Positions 55,902-64,000 of a stretch of DNA of 64,000 nucleotides are shown here, in pieces. The notes beneath the pieces were generated by a model, which saw nothing but the letters and a program-made list of their open reading frames with translations, searched no databases and was not told where the DNA came from. Origin of the DNA: Nocardioides aurantiacus. Lineage in GTDB: Bacteria > Actinomycetota > Actinomycetes > Propionibacteriales > Nocardioidaceae. The stretch covers positions 2,666,001-2,730,000 of the forward strand of contig NZ_RKHO01000001.1 in NCBI RefSeq assembly GCF_003752505.1, written 5' to 3'. A program made the translations under genes and the position numbers. The stretch's first letter is position 1; every line of letters begins with the position of its first letter.

Positions 55902-57485
55902 ATGGGAGCGCAGCGATCGACGTACGACGTGGTGGTGGTCGGGGGCGGGCACAACGGACTGACCGCCGCGGCCTACCTGGCCGGCGAGGGCCTCTCGGTC
56001 CTGGTCCTCGAGCGGCTGGGCCACACCGGCGGGGCGGCGGTGAGCGCGCAGGCGTTCCCCGGCCTCGGCGCCCGGCTCTCGCGCTACTCCTACCTGGTCT
56101 CGCTGATGCCCGAGCAGGTGGCGCGCGACCTCGACCTGCCGCTGGAGCTGCGCTCGCGCCGCACCGCGTCGTACTCCCCCACGGTGCGCGGCGGCCGCCC
56201 CGTGGGCCTCTTTGTCGAGCACGAGGAGGGCGAGGCGACGCGACGCTCGTTCGCCGAGCTGACCGGCGGCGAGGAGGAGTACGCCGCGTGGCAGCGCTTC
56301 TACCGCGAGGTGGGCGACCTCGCCCGCGTCGTCGCCCCGACCCTCACCGAGCCGCTGCCGACCGCGCGCGCGCTCCGCGAGCAGGTGGACCCCGCAGTCT
56401 GGGACGACATCGTCGCCCGGCCGCTGGGCGAGGCGATCGAGCAGCGCTTCGCCGACGACCTGGTGCGCGGGGTCGTGGCCACCGACGCCCTCATCGGGAC
56501 CTTCGCCTCGCTCAGCGACCCGTCGCTGGTGCAGAACCGGTGCTTCCTCTACCACCTGATCGGCAACGGCACCGGCGAGTGGAAGGTGCCGGTCGGCGGG
56601 ATGGGCGCGGTCACCACCGCCCTGGCCCGCACGGCGACCGCACGGGGCGCCGAGATCCTGACCAGCGCCGGCGTCAGCGCGATCCGTCCCGGCACCGAGG
56701 GCGCCGCTTCCGAGGTGGTCTTCCACGACGGCGAGCGTGAGCACGTCGTGACCGCCGGCCGGGTGCTGGCGAACGTGGCGCCGTGGGTGCTGCGCATCCT
56801 GCTCGGCGAGGAGGACACCTCCGGTGACAAGCCCTCGGGCGCGCAGCTGAAGATCAACTTCCTGCTCTCCCGGCTCCCCCGGCTGCGCACCGGCCACGAC
56901 GCCGTCGAGGCGTTCGCCGGCACGCTGCACGTCGCGGAGGAGTACTCCGCCCTCGAGCGCTCCTGGGCCGAGGCAGCCGCCGGCGAGGTGCCGTCCTCTC
57001 CCCCGGGCGAGTTCTACTGCCACTCGCTCACCGACCCCTCGATCCTCGGCGAGGACCTCGCCGGCCGGGGCGTCCACACGCTCACCTACTTCGGGCTGCA
57101 CATGCCGACGCCGCTGTTCGAGACCGACCGGGCGGCCGCACGCGAGGAGGCCGTACGCCGCGCGATCGCCGCGGTCGACGTGCACCTGGACGAGCCGCTG
57201 ATGGACTGCGTGCTGCGCGGGCCCGACGGGCAGCCGTGCCTGGAGGCGAAGGTGCCGCAGGACGTCGAGGACGACCTGGCCATGCCCGGCGGCCACATCT
57301 TCCACGGCGACCTGGAGTGGCCCTGGGCCCCCGACCGCGCCGCGCTCGACACCCCCGCCCAGCGCTGGGGCGTGGCCACCGAGCACGACGCGGTGCTGCT
57401 GTGCGGCTCCGGTGCACGCCGCGGCGGAGCGGTCAGCGGGCTCGGCGGCCACAACGCCGCCCGGGCGGTGCTCGAGGAGCGCTAG
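55902..57485 (+). CDS. Phytoene-dehydrogenase-like FAD oxidoreductase
   Basis: 527 residues. N-terminal dinucleotide fold DVVVVGGGHNGLTAAAYLAGEG with downstream E (LVLER) and GGAAVS; C-terminal FAD closing motif VLLCGSGARRGGAVSGLGGHNAARAVL. Family of CrtI/PYROXD2-like amine or carotenoid oxidoreductases; substrate unknown. The 274-bp gap before it holds no gene I can see. Confidence 0.88.
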   Translation: MGAQRSTYDVVVVGGGHNGLTAAAYLAGEGLSVLVLERLGHTGGAAVSAQAFPGLGARLSRYSYLVSLMPEQVARDLDLPLELRSRRTASYSPTVRGGRPVGLFVEHEEGEATRRSFAELTGGEEEYAAWQRFYREVGDLARVVAPTLTEPLPTARALREQVDPAVWDDIVARPLGEAIEQRFADDLVRGVVATDALIGTFASLSDPSLVQNRCFLYHLIGNGTGEWKVPVGGMGAVTTALARTATARGAEILTSAGVSAIRPGTEGAASEVVFHDGEREHVVTAGRVLANVAPWVLRILLGEEDTSGDKPSGAQLKINFLLSRLPRLRTGHDAVEAFAGTLHVAEEYSALERSWAEAAAGEVPSSPPGEFYCHSLTDPSILGEDLAGRGVHTLTYFGLHMPTPLFETDRAAAREEAVRRAIAAVDVHLDEPLMDCVLRGPDGQPCLEAKVPQDVEDDLAMPGGHIFHGDLEWPWAPDRAALDTPAQRWGVATEHDAVLLCGSGARRGGAVSGLGGHNAARAVLEER

Positions 57486-57524
57486 GTTGAGGCTCCCCTC
57501 ACCCCCCTCACTCCGGGAGCACCC

Positions 57525-57821
57525 ATGAGCGTCCACGTCGTCGCCGTCATCACCGCCCGGCCCGGAGCCGAGGACGCGGTCCGCGCCGCGCTCGAGGCGC
57601 TCGTGCCCCCGACCCGCGCCGAGGCCGGGTGCCTGGCCTACGAGCTGTCGGAGTCGCTGGCCAGCCCCGGCACCTTCGTCACCGTCGAGGAGTGGAGCGA
57701 CCCCTCCGACCTCGACACCCACCTCGCCACCGACCACGTCCAGGCCGCCCTGGGTGCCGTCGGCGAGCAGCTGGCCGCCCCTCCCGCCATCCACCCGCTG
57801 CGCCCGATCCCGGTCGGCTGA
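57525..57821 (+). CDS. Antibiotic biosynthesis monooxygenase (ABM) domain protein
   Basis: 98 residues. VVAVITARPGAEDAVRAALEALVPPTRAEAGCLAYELS...VTVEEWSDPSDLDTHLATDH is the ABM dimeric ferredoxin-like fold with the conserved E-x-W. Usually a quinol or small aromatic oxygenase or a stress-related protein. Confidence 0.88.
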   Translation: MSVHVVAVITARPGAEDAVRAALEALVPPTRAEAGCLAYELSESLASPGTFVTVEEWSDPSDLDTHLATDHVQAALGAVGEQLAAPPAIHPLRPIPVG

Positions 57822-57884
57822 GCACCGGGGACCACCCGTTTTGCTGGGCGGCCCCCCGGGTTGGTAACGTTCCTCTCGCTTCAC

Positions 57885-57957
<73 letters not shown>

Positions 57958-57969
57958 CAAAGACCAAGG

Positions 57970-59199
57970 TCAGGTCCCTCCGGGGACCTGGCCTTCGTCG
58001 TTCCCCATTGTTTTGCCATTACTTACGCCCAGCGGAGCGATGTCCCGTAACCCGGCCTCCAGCGCGAGGGCCGCCGGGGATCCCACCGATCGCCGCGCCA
58101 GGTAGACGTCCTGGGTCATCGAGATGCGGCTGTGGCCGAGGTGGTCTGCGATCAACCGGGCCGAGAGCGCCGCCTCGTCGAGGATGGTTGCGGCCGTCTT
58201 GCGGAACGTGTGCGAGGTGACCCAGGGCATCCCGGCGGCTTCCCGCGCCTCGCGCAGCTCGCGACGGACGTTGGCAGGATCGCGGAAGCCACCGAAGATG
58301 TCAGGAAACAGCGGCTGGTCCAGGCGAGCCCCGGTCATGAACCGCCGCTGCAGCACGGCTACTGCCGAAGGCGGCAGGTCGAGCAGCCGCTCCCCCGCGC
58401 TGGTCTTGGTGCCCTTGCGGAGCAATCCCTCGCCGCGTACCCGGACCAGGGTGCTCGTCACATGGACCGTGCCCGCCTGCAAGTCGACGTCGGACCACAC
58501 CGTGGCCAGCGCCTCGCCGATGCGCACCCCGGTGGCGAGCATGAAGAACACCAGCTCAGGCAGGTCTCGACGGCGGGCTTTGGCATCATCGACCAGCCAC
58601 GTCAGCAGCTGCACGCGCTCCTGCTCCCCCAGCGCTCGAGGCTGGCGGCGCGCCCCGCTTTCCACACGCTCGACCTCGCGTACCGGGTTGGCGACCACGG
58701 CCCCATGGCGGACGGCCTGACCCATGACGCCCGAGATGACCGACCGAGCCGTCTTGGCCGTGGCCGGACTGATGTTCGTCTTGATGCCAAAGATCACCTT
58801 GTCAGCCAGCGGGGTGGTGATCTCGCCCAGACGAACCTCGCCCATCGCCGGCAGCACGTGGAGCCTCAGCTGCCGGCGGTAAATCTCGACGGTGGAGGGA
58901 GACCTGCGACCGTCGGCCACCATCGACTCGACCTTCTCGAGCCAGAGGTCGGCCGCCTCAGCGAAGCGCGACATGCCAGTGAGGTCGCCCCGACGTCCCG
59001 CTTGCGAGCGCTGCTGCAGCTTGGTGCGAAGCGCCTGAGACGCCTGGGTGGACGTCCTACCGCTGGCTTCGACCAGACGAGTCACTCCGTCGAAGTCTCG
59101 GTAGTACGCCCGCGCGCGGAACCGATTGGTGCCCTTCCCTCCGACGGGCTCCGTCCTGATGAGGCCTGACGACCCCAGTGGCAGCGGTTTCCGGCCCAT
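57970..59199 (-). CDS. int: Tyrosine integrase of second element
   Basis: 409 residues. N-terminal arm domain (FRARAYYRDFDGVTRLVEASG), core-binding domain (~75-190) and catalytic domain with R (ATGVRIGEAL), K (GTKTSAGERLLDLP), H-x-x-R (SHTFRKTAA), H (LGHSRISMT) and Y (DVYLARR). Typical of pSAM2/AICE-type integrases. Its end abuts tRNA-Lys. Confidence 0.95.
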   Translation of the reverse strand: MGRKPLPLGSSGLIRTEPVGGKGTNRFRARAYYRDFDGVTRLVEASGRTSTQASQALRTKLQQRSQAGRRGDLTGMSRFAEAADLWLEKVESMVADGRRSPSTVEIYRRQLRLHVLPAMGEVRLGEITTPLADKVIFGIKTNISPATAKTARSVISGVMGQAVRHGAVVANPVREVERVESGARRQPRALGEQERVQLLTWLVDDAKARRRDLPELVFFMLATGVRIGEALATVWSDVDLQAGTVHVTSTLVRVRGEGLLRKGTKTSAGERLLDLPPSAVAVLQRRFMTGARLDQPLFPDIFGGFRDPANVRRELREAREAAGMPWVTSHTFRKTAATILDEAALSARLIADHLGHSRISMTQDVYLARRSVGSPAALALEAGLRDIAPLGVSNGKTMGNDEGQVPGGT

Positions 59200-59202
59200 G
59201 AC

Positions 59203-59406
59203 TCACGACGCGCGCGACGACTGCTCGGCAACCCACGCGCGCACCTCCTCCGGTCGGTAGCGCACCTTGTTTCCCAGGCGGTATCCCGGCGGTCCGTAGC
59301 CCCGGCTGCGCCAGCCGTACATCGTGGCGACCGCCAGACCGAGGTATGCAGCGGCCTGATTCACGGACCACAACGGCTCGAACCGGCTCGGTGACTCGGT
59401 CGGCAT
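59203..59406 (-). CDS. xis: Excisionase
   Basis: 67 residues from ATG 59406. SVNQAAAYLGLAVATMYGWRSRGYGPPGYRLGNKVRYRPEEVRAWV is the MerR-like/HTH_17 excisionase fold, normal beside AICE integrases, 3 bp upstream of int. Confidence 0.88.
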   Translation of the reverse strand: MPTESPSRFEPLWSVNQAAAYLGLAVATMYGWRSRGYGPPGYRLGNKVRYRPEEVRAWVAEQSSRAS

Positions 59407-59675
59407 GAACAACACCCCTCAACGGCTCGACACCGGGTTACATCACCCGGAAGTCATGGAACCGCTCCGCCTGCGACCATCACACCCCCAGACGAAGACG
59501 TCTGGACGCGTCCGTCACAGATCACCAGGAGCATGGGCAGGTCCAGTGTGCCCGCTTGCCGACGTGGCAACAGCCGGACCGAGCGCGGCGGCTGCTCGGG
59601 TGCGCAAAGGGTCCGAGACCGAGCCATCGAGCATGTCCACTTGCTCATAGAACGCCGCCTCGATAACATCGCCGC

Positions 59676-60062
59676 ATGTCGATGACAACTACCTCCCGGC
59701 AGCAACATGCAATCGGCGAGGCGGCAGCACTGAACCCCGCGGCATGCCTGTTCCACGGCTTCAGCGACCCCCACCGGCTTGCCATTCTCCAGCACCTGAG
59801 CCTGGGTGAGCACCGGGTCGTGGACCTGGTCGCTCACCTGGGGCTCGCACAAAGCACCGTGTCGAAGCACCTGGCCTGCTTGAAGGACTGCGGACTCGTG
59901 TCGTCCCGGCCGCAGGGTCGGGCGTCGATGTTCTCCCTCAATCACACCGACGCACTCATGGACCTCTTGTCCGCGGCCGAGCGGCTGCTCGCCCTGACCG
60001 GGGACGCGGTCACATTGTGCGCCAACCACGGCACCACGTCGCACGGGGACGAGGTCCAGTGA
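59676..60062 (+). CDS. ArsR/SmtB-family metal-responsive repressor
   Basis: 128 residues. Winged helix FSDPHRLAILQHL...LVAHLGLAQSTVSKHLACLKDCGLVSSRPQG (residues ~28-80); Cys in the N-terminus (AACLFH), recognition helix (HLACLKDC) and C-terminus (TLCANHG) recall CmtR/CadC-type Cd/Pb sensors. It leads an operon with two CDF transporters, so it probably represses them until metal binds. The 269-bp gap upstream should hold its promoter. Confidence 0.85.
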   Translation: MSMTTTSRQQHAIGEAAALNPAACLFHGFSDPHRLAILQHLSLGEHRVVDLVAHLGLAQSTVSKHLACLKDCGLVSSRPQGRASMFSLNHTDALMDLLSAAERLLALTGDAVTLCANHGTTSHGDEVQ

Positions 60063-60862
60063 CGGCCGCGCAGGTGCGCGCGGCGACGCCACTCACCGCA
60101 ACGGAACGAGCGCGGCTCGGTCGCCGGGCGCAATTACTCGCCGGGGCGTCGGTGACGTACAACGTCATCGAGGCTGTGGTTGCCATCACCGCCGGCGTGG
60201 TCGCTGGTTCCGTCGCCCTGGTCGGGTTCGGTCTGGACTCGATCGTGGAGGTGTCGAGCGGTCTCATCATCCTGTGGCAGTTCCGACACAAGATGCCTGA
60301 GACGCGGGAGAAGCAGGCGCTTCGCCTGATGGCATTCTCGTTCTTCGCTCTCGCCGCCTACGTCACGCTCGAGTCAGTCCGGGCGCTACTGGGCGACGGA
60401 GAGCCGGACGTGTCCCGGGTCGGCATCGTCCTGGCCGCCGCGTCGCTGGTCATCATGCCGTTCCTCTCGTGGGCACAACGACGGACCGGACGCGCACTGA
60501 GCTCCGGCGCGGTCATCGCCGACTCCACCCAGACGCTGCTCTGCACCTACCTGTCGGCAGTCCTCCTTCTCGGACTGGTGCTGAACGCCACCCTGGGCTG
60601 GTCCTGGGCTGACCCGATCGCGGGTTTGGTCATCGCCGCTGTCGCGGTCAAGGAGGGCCGTGAGGCGTGGCGCGGAGAAGCGTGCGGCTGCGGTGCCCCG
60701 GGCGGGCTCGCTAGCGAGGAGGACGGCTGCGGTTGCGGCGACGGATGCAGCGACTCCTGCTGCGCGCTCCCGTCGTACACGGATGCCCTCGGCTCTGCAA
60801 CAGCTCACCAGGGTCAGCCGCTGCTGACCACCACCCAGACCCTCGATGGAGAAGACCGATGA
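60059..60862 (+). CDS. Cation diffusion facilitator, short form with Cys-rich tail
   Basis: 267 residues from GTG 60059 (GTGA overlap with ArsR). Membrane core of a cation transporter with metal-binding pattern GFGLDSIVEV and IADSTQTLLC, six helices; the usual cytoplasmic domain is replaced by a Cys-rich tail (CGCGAPGG...CGCGDGCSDSCC) that may bind metal. Exports divalent cations, probably Zn/Cd type. Confidence 0.82.
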   Translation: MTAAQVRAATPLTATERARLGRRAQLLAGASVTYNVIEAVVAITAGVVAGSVALVGFGLDSIVEVSSGLIILWQFRHKMPETREKQALRLMAFSFFALAAYVTLESVRALLGDGEPDVSRVGIVLAAASLVIMPFLSWAQRRTGRALSSGAVIADSTQTLLCTYLSAVLLLGLVLNATLGWSWADPIAGLVIAAVAVKEGREAWRGEACGCGAPGGLASEEDGCGCGDGCSDSCCALPSYTDALGSATAHQGQPLLTTTQTLDGEDR

Positions 60863-60899
60863 CCGCTGCCTTGCTGTTGAACGCCTGGATCGTGGCCTG

Positions 60900-61805
60900 A
60901 TGGGCGCCGGCCACAGCCACGGTGGCGGGCACGCGAGTGGTCGGCATCGGTGGCGGCTCGCGGTCGCGTTCGGCCTCGTGGCCACGTTCTTCGTGGTCGA
61001 GCTGACCTTCGGACTCCTCTCGGGGTCACTGGCGCTGCTCTCTGATGCTGGGCACATGGCGGCCGACGTGGTCGCCCTCGGTGCCGCCCTGGTGGCGACC
61101 CGCATCGCGACGCGGAAGGACACGACCGGGCGGCGGACCTACGGCTCGTACCGGGCCGAGGTGTTCGCCTCGGGGCTCACGGTCCTGCTGATGCTCGGCG
61201 TGGCTGTGTACGTGGTCATCGAGGCCATCGGGCGTATCGGTGAGACCGTCACGGTCGAGACCGGACCCATGATGATCGTCGGCGGCATCGGCCTGCTGAT
61301 CAACATCATCTCGATGGTGCTGCTGCGCGGCGGGGCCTCGGAGAGCATCAACGTCAAGGGCGCCTACCTCGAAGTGGTCGCCGACGCTGCCGGGTCCGTC
61401 GGCGTCATCGTCGCGGGACTCCTCGTCGTCCTCACCGGCGAGGGCTTCTGGGACACCGTGGTTGCGCTCGCCATCGGCGCGTTCGTCGCCGTCCGCGCCG
61501 TCATGCTCGGGCGCGAGGTCCTCGCCATCCTCGGCCAGCACGTCCCCGCCGGGACCGACGTCGACGACGTCACGACCGACCTGTGCGCCATCGATGGCAT
61601 CGCCAGTGTCCACGATCTGCACATCTGGACCCTCACCTCTGGCATGCACGTCGCCACCGCACACCTGGTCGCGGACTCCGTCGAAGTGGGGCCGTCGGTG
61701 TTGAACGAGGCCCGTACGGTCCTCAGCAGAGACCACGGCATCGAGCATGCCACCCTCCAAGTCGAACCCTCAGCACAGCCCGGCTGTGACGCCCTCGACT
61801 GGTGA
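60900..61805 (+). CDS. Cation diffusion facilitator, CzcD type
   Basis: 301 residues from ATG 60900 (longer start at 60846 possible). GAGHSHGGGHASGRH His-rich N-terminus, LLSDAGHMAADVVAL (H-D site in TM2), LEVVADAAGSVGV (TM5 site) and a C-terminal HDLHIWTLTSGMHVATAHLV domain are standard for Zn/Cd/Co CDF exporters. Confidence 0.92.
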   Translation: MGAGHSHGGGHASGRHRWRLAVAFGLVATFFVVELTFGLLSGSLALLSDAGHMAADVVALGAALVATRIATRKDTTGRRTYGSYRAEVFASGLTVLLMLGVAVYVVIEAIGRIGETVTVETGPMMIVGGIGLLINIISMVLLRGGASESINVKGAYLEVVADAAGSVGVIVAGLLVVLTGEGFWDTVVALAIGAFVAVRAVMLGREVLAILGQHVPAGTDVDDVTTDLCAIDGIASVHDLHIWTLTSGMHVATAHLVADSVEVGPSVLNEARTVLSRDHGIEHATLQVEPSAQPGCDALDW

Positions 61806-62538
61806 ACCTGCCGACGACCCACCGCCGACGAGCAACTGGAGACCTCCGTTGAGCAAGCAAGCCAAGATGTCTGTCGCCATCTTCGCGGCGTTCGCGCTCG
61901 TCGTGGTCGGACTTCTGGCCGTGGTCGGCAGCCGCGACACTCCGGCCAAGCCCGCCCCGGCGGCCGGCTCCGCAGAAGGAACCGGCACGGCTCCAGGCGA
62001 CGGAGGGGCGCAGCTGGTGCGCGCCGACAGCCACGTCCTGGGCGAGAAGGCCGGCACCGGGGTGGAGTTCGTGGAGTTCCTCGACTTCGAGTGCGAGGGG
62101 TGTCGTGCCGCCTATCCGGCGGTCGAGCAGCTGCGGGAGGACTACGCCGGGCGGGTGACGTTCGTGGCTCGCTACTTCCCGATGCCGGGCCACTTCAACG
62201 CCGAACGTGCCGCCCGCACCGTTGAAGCAGCCGCCCAGCAGGGCCAGTTCGAAGCGATGTACTCGCGCATGTACGAGACCCAGGAGCAGTGGGGCGAGCA
62301 GCAGGTGCCGCTCGACGACCTCTTCCGAGGGTTTGCCGAGGACCTCGGCCTCGACATGACCAAGTTCGACCGCGACTACGCCGACCCCGCGACCGCCGCG
62401 CGCATCAAGAAGGACCAGGCCGACGGCCTCGCCCTCGGCGTCCAGGGCACACCCACGTTCTTCATCAACGGCCAGCAGATCCAGCCCCGCGACTACACCG
62501 ACCTCACCGACGCGCTCGATGTCGCCCTCGCCGAGTAG
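61747..62538 (+). CDS. DsbA-like thiol-disulfide oxidoreductase
   Basis: 263 residues. One membrane anchor (VAIFAAFALVVVGLLAVVG), then a thioredoxin fold with active site CEGC (FLDFECEGCRAAYP) and cis-Pro loop GVQGTPTFFINGQQI. ATG 61747 overlaps the CDF gene by 59 nt; TTG 61850, 34 codons on, is an alternative. Pairs with the VKOR gene next to it. Confidence 0.88.
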   Translation: MPPSKSNPQHSPAVTPSTGEPADDPPPTSNWRPPLSKQAKMSVAIFAAFALVVVGLLAVVGSRDTPAKPAPAAGSAEGTGTAPGDGGAQLVRADSHVLGEKAGTGVEFVEFLDFECEGCRAAYPAVEQLREDYAGRVTFVARYFPMPGHFNAERAARTVEAAAQQGQFEAMYSRMYETQEQWGEQQVPLDDLFRGFAEDLGLDMTKFDRDYADPATAARIKKDQADGLALGVQGTPTFFINGQQIQPRDYTDLTDALDVALAE

Positions 62539-63193
62539 CGCGGCAGACGCGGCTCAGCACACCCGGACAGCCCACGGTCACGCCCCCGACAGGTCGCCCC
62601 TACGGGAACCGTTCCCGCGACTCCTGCCGTGGCTCCTCCTCGTCGGAGGCCTGCTCGGTGCCGGCGCAGCGTTCGTCCTCACGGTCGAGAAGATCGCGCT
62701 CATCACCGATCCGGAGTTCATCCCCTCCTGCAGCCTCAACCCGGTCCTCAACTGTGGGTCGATCATGAAGACCGACCAGGCCGAACTGCTTGGGTTCCCC
62801 AATCCGCTGATCGGGCTCGCCACCTTTCCCGTCCTTGCCGCCACCGGGGCGCTGCTCCTGGCCCGAGTCCGGCTACCGCGCTGGTACTGGCTCGGACTCC
62901 AAGCTGGGGCCACGCTTGCCGTGGTGTTCGTCGGCTGGCTCATCTTCCAGAGCCTCTACCGCATCGGCGCCCTCTGCCCGTACTGCATGGTCGTCTGGGC
63001 CATCGTCATCCCTGTGTTCTGGTACCTCACCCTGTCCAACCTCGCTACCGGGCGCCTCGGGGTCGCTGGCACCGGCACGCCGATCCGGATGCTCGTCACG
63101 AACCACGCCGTCGCACTCACCCTGATCACCACCGTGATCGCCGCCCTGGTCACGCACAGGTTCTGGGACTACTGGTCGTCACTCATCACCTGA
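62519..63193 (+). CDS. VKOR-family membrane oxidoreductase
   Basis: 224 residues. CSLNPVLNCGSIMKTDQAELLGFPNPLIGL (loop Cys pair) and GALCPYCMVVW (CxxC active site) with four to five helices are diagnostic for bacterial vitamin K epoxide reductases, which reoxidise DsbA using quinone. DsbA-VKOR pair carried on a metal-resistance element. Confidence 0.93.
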   Translation: MSPSPSSAADAAQHTRTAHGHAPDRSPLREPFPRLLPWLLLVGGLLGAGAAFVLTVEKIALITDPEFIPSCSLNPVLNCGSIMKTDQAELLGFPNPLIGLATFPVLAATGALLLARVRLPRWYWLGLQAGATLAVVFVGWLIFQSLYRIGALCPYCMVVWAIVIPVFWYLTLSNLATGRLGVAGTGTPIRMLVTNHAVALTLITTVIAALVTHRFWDYWSSLIT

Positions 63194-63284
63194 CTGATGC
63201 CTCGCCGCACGTTGGACTCGAGGTGGTTCGGCGGCGTACCAATGCTCCAGACCTCGTCGTGGAGAGGCTGCCGCGTTCGTCGTG

Positions 63285-64000
63285 CTACGCGGCGACTGGT
63301 CCCGCCCTGGGGTGAGGAAGCGACGTCGCAAGTCCACGCCCGACGTAGACGAAGCTCGAGACGACCTCAAATCCCGCAGGCACCGCATCCTCAGCCAACA
63401 GACGCACGTCCCAGGCCGACGCGTCCTCGCTGCGTCCACCTCGATGTAGTCGCCGGGCGAGTCGCAACTGACCGAACGTCACGGAATAGGCCCGCGACTT
63501 GGTGATCGGGTGTCCCCGGTAGCCCAGCGTGGCGAGGCATCGGCGCATGCGGGCGTAGTCCTCGTGCTCCCGGCTCAGCCTGTAGGCGGTGCGGACGATG
63601 TTTACGGCATGAGGACGAGCACCGGCTGCGCGAGCCTGGCCCGGAGTCGCCACCCGGGCGGGGAGCCCGAAGTCCTCGGTGGTCTTGGTCAGGTACTTCG
63701 CGAGGTACGCCGCCACCTGCTCCGGGTGGACGACGCGTCCACACCGATCGGAGTCTCTGGCTGCGGTGTCGACGATCGAGCGCAGGTCGACCTGCGTTCC
63801 CCAGGCCAGTCGTCTCGTGGCTCCGTCTCGCAGCGGCTCGGAGTCGATCGCCACACGGCTGGCGGCAATGACGACGGCGTGCTCCAGCTCGGCGGTCCCC
63901 AGGTGCAGTCCGCACGCCGGGCCGTCGGGGCCCTCGGGGCCGTCGAGACGGATGGGCGCGTGGAGGTGCACGACTCCACGGGCCTGGAACTCGACCACCT
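63285..64000 (-). CDS. RepSA-like replication initiator (N-terminus outside window)
   Basis: About 238 residues visible. VEFQARGVVHLHAPIRLDG is the conserved motif of pSAM2 RepSA-type rolling-circle initiators (H-x-H metal site), followed by VAAYLAKYLTKTTED (Y..K catalytic region). Strongly supports AICE identity. The visible first Met is only an internal codon; the gene continues beyond 64000. Confidence 0.88.
   Translation of the reverse strand, partial: VVEFQARGVVHLHAPIRLDGPEGPDGPACGLHLGTAELEHAVVIAASRVAIDSEPLRDGATRRLAWGTQVDLRSIVDTAARDSDRCGRVVHPEQVAAYLAKYLTKTTEDFGLPARVATPGQARAAGARPHAVNIVRTAYRLSREHEDYARMRRCLATLGYRGHPITKSRAYSVTFGQLRLARRLHRGGRSEDASAWDVRLLAEDAVPAGFEVVSSFVYVGRGLATSLPHPRAGPVAA

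Noticed and set aside
60859-60900. 13-codon ORF between the two CDF genes
   Set aside because: Too short and no ribosome-binding site; probably part of the leader of the second CDF gene.

Overview
The window is high-GC actinobacterial DNA, most like Nocardioides or a close relative (inferred from gene content, GTG starts, a WhiB protein and the flanking genes). It holds three blocks. (1) Host chromosome, 1-2454: an adenosine deaminase, a DsbA-like/MauE-like membrane thiol pair, oligoribonuclease (orn) and tRNA-His. (2) A complete-looking ~50.5 kb siphovirus-type prophage, 2455-52957, integrated in the 3' end of tRNA-His; a 22-bp core is repeated at 2455-2476 and 52958-52979. (3) Host chromosome, 52980-57884, then tRNA-Lys(CTT) and the start of a second integrated element (from about 57941 to past the window end) with integrase, excisionase, a metal/thiol cargo and a RepSA-like protein, as in actinomycete integrative elements.

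Prophage layout, left to right: a coupled four-gene cassette (2590-3575); tyrosine integrase; a leftward immunity block (membrane protein, XRE repressor) facing a rightward Cro-like/HTH start; a long run of tiny, end-overlapping early genes with YqaJ exonuclease, RusA-like resolvase, WhiB, HNH nucleases, a replication initiator and a helicase; a DnaQ-like exonuclease; HNH nucleases next to the terminase; head genes (portal, MuF, scaffold, decoration, major capsid), connectors, major tail protein, frameshifting tail chaperones, tape measure and minor tail proteins; a lysis block with a very unusual lysin and a holin; tail-spike, tail-fibre and GH71-like enzyme genes; then a leftward operon that ends the prophage. 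Three transcription units run against the late operon or end it: a DUF2510 membrane protein inside the tail genes, a SAM methyltransferase between tail-fibre genes, and the leftward operon near attR.

The most notable things are: (a) a 984-bp inverted repeat with no difference detected, carrying the same four genes at both prophage ends, bounded by an older, diverged homologous stretch and driven by different promoters; (b) a lysin gene fusing an endonuclease/exonuclease/phosphatase (EEP) domain to an N-acetylmuramoyl-L-alanine amidase, with two near-identical AGGAGG-N5-GTG internal start signals exactly at the domain borders; (c) an 11-bp motif, CCGCAGGTCAG, found five times, at both attachment arms, in the immunity switch and at two internal promoters; (d) two leaders of shared architecture whose Shine-Dalgarno sequence lies in a TCGACT/AGTCGA hairpin, each next to HNH genes; (e) a tRNA-like element nested in a translationally coupled small ORF; and (f) a methyltransferase gene bearing a trace of a neighbouring Rossmann-fold gene, suggesting capture from a host glycan locus.

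Functions are assigned from motifs read by eye; no database search was run. Many of the small early genes cannot be named.
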